From positions 7,192,001-7,256,000 of the forward strand of contig NC_058150.1 of the NCBI RefSeq assembly GCF_011075055.1: 64,000 nt of DNA, in the 5' to 3' direction. The number at the start of each line of letters is the position of its first letter. The first letter of the stretch is position 1. Of this stretch, positions 58,494 to 64,000 are shown in pieces. The notes under the pieces were generated by a model, which ran no database searches, was not told the DNA's origin, and saw only the letters and a program-made list of their open reading frames with translations. The position numbers and the translations under genes were made by a program. The DNA is from Mangifera indica. Lineage: Eukaryota; Streptophyta; Magnoliopsida; Sapindales; Anacardiaceae.

Positions 58494-59823
58494 CTAAACA
58501 AATGCAGCAGAAAGTAGAATGATTAGGGGCAACAATGGAAACAAAATAGCATGGAAGCTTTGAGGCCATGAATATGACGGTAAAGACGAAGAGGATTGAG
58601 AGTTTTCGAACTGCAGAGAATCAACAGCCAAAGGCATATTCTCTTGATCGGGGCTACACTTGGATTCGTGTGGTGGGTGGGCACTGTACATGATGGCTCG
58701 CAGCACCGCCGAAACGGTGGGAATGTAGGCTGTTTTATTACGTGCCAACAGCCATGTCAGCCCCATTAGCTGGCAATCTCTGTTGAACATCTTGGTCGCC
58801 CTGCTATCGACGTCTTCTTCCGTTTTGTTCTTATGTCCACCCGTTAACTGCAAAAGCAAACAAAGACAATGGCATTTTAGTTCTGTAACTTAAAAAAGAA
58901 AGATAATGGCTAGGGAAAGGCAAAGTGAATTTGGGTAAAAGAAATAAAAAATGCCTTTGAAAAAATTTGAAGATAACATTTACATGGAAGCAGATGACCC
59001 CTATATTTGCCATCATAAGCCAATGATTTTCCAAAACAACAAAGTCTTAAGAGCGAAGAACGACATGTAATCATAGTCCAGTTCATGAAAACATTGATCA
59101 TCAGTGCCTTTGATGGAGATAAAATTTATGAAAAAAAATAGATTATTAAATCATTCATAAGCCAACCATATCCCCAAAAAAAAAAAAATTGACCTTTTGA
59201 AGGGCGCCCAGGCATTTAGTACAGCCAGTATATGAAGAATTTTTGCAGTTCTTCTCCAAGTTCTTAACGGCAGCAGTTGGAGTTACGTTTCGAAACTCAG
59301 CCGTTACGTTGAACGCAGCCGGGCAGCTAAGCGAACTGATTTGATGCAGCCTAATCCCACAAAAACACAAAATCGCATCGCAACTCGCATTGGGTTGCGG
59401 AATCTTCACGTTCTTGCTGACCAACGCGCCTTGCAGGGAGTTCACGCACTTCTGCGAGTCGTCAGGCATCATGGGAAGATCTGATTCCGCGGCTGGAGCC
59501 TCCGCCGGGACCTGGAGAGCGTAGCGTGCGTGAGCCGCAAAGAGCCACGCAGCTAGTACAGGACAGCACCTGCTCCGGTCTAGGTTACGCCCACAGGCAT
59601 CATTCACACCGCCGAAAAGCTCAGCTGAGAGGTCTAAACGGCAGGTGGCGGACTCTGTCTGGACCGGAAATGCCGGTACAGTGTTGGAGGATGCATACTC
59701 TCCTGGTTTTAACGGTTGGTCATAACCGCTGACTACATTAGCTAGTAAACCACCAAAAGAGACGTGAAAACTAGAAAGCAGAAGAGTTAACGTGAGAATG
59801 AAAATGAAGGCATGTTGAGGCAT
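58494..59823 (-). CDS. GPI-anchored SPARK-domain protein (At4g28100-like)
   Basis: Two exons, 59823-59194 and 58847-58494, with a GT/AG intron of 346 bp, encode 327 residues. Residues 1-24 form a signal peptide (FIFILTLTLLLSSFHVSF). The extracellular part is Cys-rich, with CRLDLSAELFGGVNDACG, RSRCCPVLAAWLFAAHA, a Pro/Ala/Glu linker, and CDAILCFCGIRLHQ, followed by CTKCLGALQK at the splice. Exon 2 continues with FNRDCQLMGLTWLLARNKTAYIP-type sequence. It ends in a Ser-rich stretch and a hydrophobic tail (ILFPLLPLIILLSAAFV), the arrangement of a GPI-anchor signal. This matches the uncharacterised GPI-anchored family of At4g28100; function is unknown, cell surface expected. Appears intact. Confidence 0.9.
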
Positions 59824-60054
59824 TTTGCTAGTAAAACAAGAAGTAGATTTTGGGTTAAAACGTTGACTTTAGGTTCTGGTTTTACAGAAGAAAAGCAGAT
59901 TGTTGATGAAAGACTTCAAAAGCGGATTCAGATGATATCGGAATAGAAAGTAGATTGGTTTGTTTATGATTCGTACCAGATGAAAGGGCTTTAGCCAAGA
60001 AATGAGTGAAAGTGAGACGCTCCAAGTTCACGAAACAAAGCAGTGATTGATAAA
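59824..60054. other. 5' leader region of the GPI-protein gene
   Basis: About 230 bp between the start codon and the candidate TATA box on the minus strand. No other signal seen. Confidence 0.4.
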
Positions 60055-60062
60055 TTTATATA
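60055..60062 (-). promoter_or_regulatory. Candidate TATA box of the GPI-protein gene
   Basis: TATATAAA on the minus strand, about 230 bp before the start codon, which implies a leader of roughly 200 bases. Confidence 0.5.
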
Positions 60063-63000
60063 GTAAAAAATAAGTTTTTGGTTATAGTCTAAAGAGATGG
60101 GAGAATGGGGTCCATGAGAAAGAGAAGAGATTCGTTTGGTTCACATATCTGGAAAGAGATAAACAGAGGAGAAGAAAGGTTGGAGATGACAAGAAGAGGG
60201 TGTCTGAACATTTGGCAGCTTGTGGTGTCATTTTCCCTTTCATTCTTTATCTTCTTGTGCCCTTTGATGTGATGTGTTATGGAGTGTGAGACTTCTCTCT
60301 CTTTTTAAGTCATTGCTTTGCTTCCTCACTTGCTACTGTTCTTCTGCAAAACCATACTCGCCCTGTCTCCATGCATTTGACCACACCTGAATGTGCCTTT
60401 TAGTTTCTTTCTTCAATTATTTGAATAGTTGCGATCACCAAATGATATGGACGGCATGTGATCTTTGTTACCCCATAATTATTTACTCCGTTCGGAGCAT
60501 TTCTACATATTTCTTAAAGGAACAAAAATTAGAGTAATTTTCCCACCCAGAGTTTAACAAAACTAGTTTCCACCCACTAAATGAAATGATGAGGTGGCAT
60601 CAATTCATTTCCAAATCAGCAATTTAATTAAGGGTCAATGATATTATAATAGTCAACTACAATGATAGGAAAGAAATCTTTGATTGCTGGTGTAAATCCT
60701 TTTAAGGAAAATATTGCAATAAGATTAGTTATTAAAGATTTGTGAGCTAATTATTAGCAAAATATCCGTAATAAGCTGGGTTTGAGATAATGTAACTCAG
60801 TTGTGCAATATACAAAAAAAAGAAGAAGGGGAGAAAAAGGACCTTGAGTGTTTTGTAGAGCATTTTTTTCGGATATTCTCTGTAATTTTTCTTCTTGGCG
60901 TTTAATGAAATTCTCTTTGGTTGCCCTTCGAGTGGATGTAGGCTATCAAATTGATAGCTGAACCACTATAAATATTGGTCCCCTTTTTATATTGTTTCAG
61001 TTTATCCTTGTTCCTTTATCATCTTGTTGCTTTGTTTCATATTACTCAGGGTTCAATTTTCATCATGAAAAAATTGTCAAACTCTCTCCTATTTTGTAAT
61101 TCCTTTAAGAAAACTAATTATAAATGAGTGTAACAGTCTTTTCATCCCCTCAATTGAGAAAAACTGAATCAATTTGGCAAATCTATCAAAGTCATCAGAG
61201 TTGCATTAGCCCAATTATTGTTAATTAAAATTACACCAAATGTAATTTTAGTCGAATTATGCTTAAAAAAAAGTGTAATTTCAACAAAATCACATTTGAA
61301 AGGCTTATCTTGGCTACCAAAAACACATTAAGCTTATGATTTCAAACTTTAAAAGTTATTAAAATCAATATAAAATGGTCAACACCTCATCTTTTTCTTT
61401 GTCATTCTATCTTCATACTCACCCATCTTATTTTCACCACATCTCACTCATAATTAGGGTTCGATTCCATCTGGATCAAACCCAAGCATGGCCTTACATA
61501 TATGTTTATATATCAACAAATGGCACTCTTTATTTGTGTGTGTGTGTGTGTGTATGTTAAAATAAATACCCTTAAAATGAGATGATTGTGACAAGGAGAT
61601 CAATATATATTTTGGTTATGAGGATCTTATGTGCATATTGGGTAACCACAAACGTAGCAATGGGTCATACCAGGTTATATTTGATGTGATCCATTGTGTG
61701 CATATGGATTGTATCATATCAAGACTCACCATTTGGCAAGTCATGGCTAGACCCATTGCACGACCGAAGACCTCCTAGGTCATGCCTTCATGGCCCTTAT
61801 TAGGATAGTCTGCGTGCTTTTATGGGTCGTCCTATCATCTTAAATATTTTATATATTTTTAATATTTAATTATTTATAATTATTCTTTTTAATGCGTTAT
61901 GTCGAGCCGACTTGTAGGCCTTACCCTAAGGCCCCCAACACGGCTCGTATGACTTATGAGTTGTGTCTCTACAAGCCATGCCACGAAAAGAAGGTCTAAG
62001 TTATGTTGCAGGCCAACCCTAACCCATTAACATGTTTATTTTGTCATTCTAAAAACGTTAATAACCTTAGTATCATCTTAACCTAAGACATCAATAATAC
62101 AATAAGATTATTGTAATGTTGAACGACTCTATTAAAAGGTTATGATAAATCTTAAATATCATGATTGTTTATTAATAACCTTATGCACACATATGCATGT
62201 TGTCAGCATGTTCACCTGATTGACCCACCAAATAATTTCATATATATGGTAATCCTAACATATATATAATAAATCTTTGAATGGACGATAGTGTATTTGA
62301 TCCTTAGATTTTATATCACCAAAATGTCTTGTACACTAATAGGTCTACTTTGACACTAATTTAACTTACTATTTTATCTATAGTTATACATACGGTAATG
62401 GTTAACTATATCAAATAGTGTATTGAGACTATAATAGATCAATATCTAGTTCATTGCTTTAGGGTATGAGAGAAAAAAATCTTGTCACATAGTTTGGTTA
62501 TGTTAACATACTACAAATCTATTACCATACCGGAATTGAGTCATTATTCAATCTATTATTAGTTTAGTTGTTACTTACTTGACTAATCAAACTTCAATAT
62601 CAAGGTAGGTAGAAACTACTTTTGTATAAGTCATGATGAGATATTTTATGATAAAAGGATTATATTGCATGTCAACCATATTGTTGACAACTAAAATTAG
62701 TATTTCATTGATTGTTCTATCATTTAATAGATCATAATGTTTATATTAGAGGTTGCTCTTGGAATGTGAATTGAAGGTTGACTAATTGTAGATAAGTCAT
62801 GATTATATTCACTATCAATATAATAGGAAAATCTATGGGTTACACACAACAAAGGTTAATTGTCAAGTTTTATAGGATTATGTTCACTGTCAATATGATT
62901 ATTCTAAAGACCACTTTTAGTCTATAAATAGAGGTCTGACTAATAATACATTACTCACAATTTGTTTACTGTCAACACAACATGAGACTGATAGGCCACA

Positions 63001-64000
63001 CATAATAAGACTTGACTGTTGAGGTTCAAAAGCTTAATGATTATAGCAGATCACTCTCAATAACAGAAAATGCTAATTTGATTTCTATTAGACTTAAACT
63101 AGTTGATTGCTTACTTAAGGAACCAATAAGTGGTAACAAAATTAAAGAGGGACTAAGATAAGGTATAAAGAGTAGGAACGCCCATTTTATCTTAAGAAAT
63201 TATTGTTTTGATTTTTTGCATTAAAGAATGTTTTTTCTGTGATTTAAGTTTATTTGGGTTTGACTTAGATGAGTCATAATGGAATGCTCATTCCATCACC
63301 AAGAATAACTATTTCAAAATATTACTAATTAAGCAAAGTTTTCGTCTTTGGCCGAAACAACAACCCTATCTCGTTTTTCCTCTTTCTTGATCTACCATAA
63401 AACTACACTAGCACCTAATTAGAGTCCCTTTTGGCCTCTCCACATTAAGTGATTGGATCTCATTGCCTTGTGTGGGTGAGTAGTGACTGTCCTACAATTG
63501 GATGGATTTGTAAAAGCCACATGGAGAAGATTTGAAAAAGAAGTTGCCAAATGTAGGTATGTATTCATCCAAACTCGTTTTTATTGAAATTTCATTCAAT
63601 TTTACCTTCATTCTTGATTGGGGATTCCAAGCCAAATCTATATGTTTCTATTACCCATGTTGTTTGAGATTCTCAACAAGTTTGACCTTAAAACTTTTTT
63701 AACCTATTGAATGTATGAATCGTACTTTTTCACTCAAAACCTAACTTTATTAAAAAAAATCATATCATTATAAGGGCATAAATCATAAAAATTAAAATAA
63801 TAACTTTTTTATAAATCTCACTTTAATTTTAAACATGACAATTTGACCTTTTTAGAAGTTCAAAATTCTATAATTCAATTCCTAAGATTCAAGTTTGGAA
63901 ACCTTAGTTGTCACAACTGTCACTTATCAAGACTTAAATCCATCAAAATTGTCACTCACCCAAGCTTAAAACCATTAGACCAATTATCTACCCATTCCTA
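60063..64000. other. AT-rich intergenic DNA, no gene recognised
   Basis: It contains a (TG)n microsatellite at about 61535-61552 and GC-richer repeat-like sequence at 61650-62000. At 62795-63010, three degenerate direct repeats contain CACTATCAATATAATA-type words. Short frames, such as 61375-61560, have no recognisable features. Confidence 0.5.

Noticed and set aside
61650..62000. GC-richer block resembling 54940-55120 as a defined element
   Set aside because: Similarity is in composition and a few short words only; no ends or repeats could be drawn.

Overview
The window is nuclear DNA of a eudicot plant. Split genes with plant-type GT/AG introns encode an R2R3-MYB factor, a D6-type cyclin, a chloroplast Rieske protein, an aromatic amino acid decarboxylase and a SPARK-type GPI-anchored protein. 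Between them lie AT-rich DNA, (TA)n microsatellites and several classes of plant transposable elements. The species cannot be fixed from the sequence alone.

Layout. 1-3770: an old, rearranged Ty3/gypsy element. 4248-13611: a young, complete Ty3/gypsy chromovirus on the minus strand. It has 2.2 kb LTRs that are almost identical, a CGTTA target duplication, a tRNA-iMet primer site and a polypurine tract, but its single reading frame carries five in-frame stops. 13.6-19.5 kb: AT-rich DNA with microsatellites and small MITEs. 19633-20956: a three-exon MYB gene. 23206-33961: a terminal-inverted-repeat MITE (9-bp target duplication) into which a 9.95-kb Mutator-like element has inserted. That element carries a minus-strand MuDR-type transposase, a plus-strand Ulp1-like protease gene in tail-to-tail orientation, duplicated subterminal regions with perfect palindromes, and an 18-copy, 119-bp tandem array that shows a three-unit higher-order pattern. 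35671-37279: a six-exon CYCD6;1-like cyclin. 42-44 kb: degenerate tandem repeats and a PIF/Harbinger-type MITE. 44954-49095: a PETC copy with a decayed hAT element in intron 2, an apparent in-frame deletion and no visible last splice acceptor. 49573-51069: an intronless aromatic amino acid decarboxylase. 51.7-54.9 kb: two more copies of the MITE family seen at 23206. 56563-57930: an equilibrative nucleoside transporter pseudogene. 58494-59823: a two-exon GPI-anchored SPARK-domain protein. The remainder is AT-rich intergenic DNA.

Four host genes look intact (MYB, CYCD6;1-like, decarboxylase, GPI-anchored protein). Two host genes look broken (PETC copy, ENT). The host genes share no evident pathway. 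What links the window is its transposon history: nested insertions, target duplications that can be read exactly, and damage in coding frames that fits cytosine deamination of silenced DNA.
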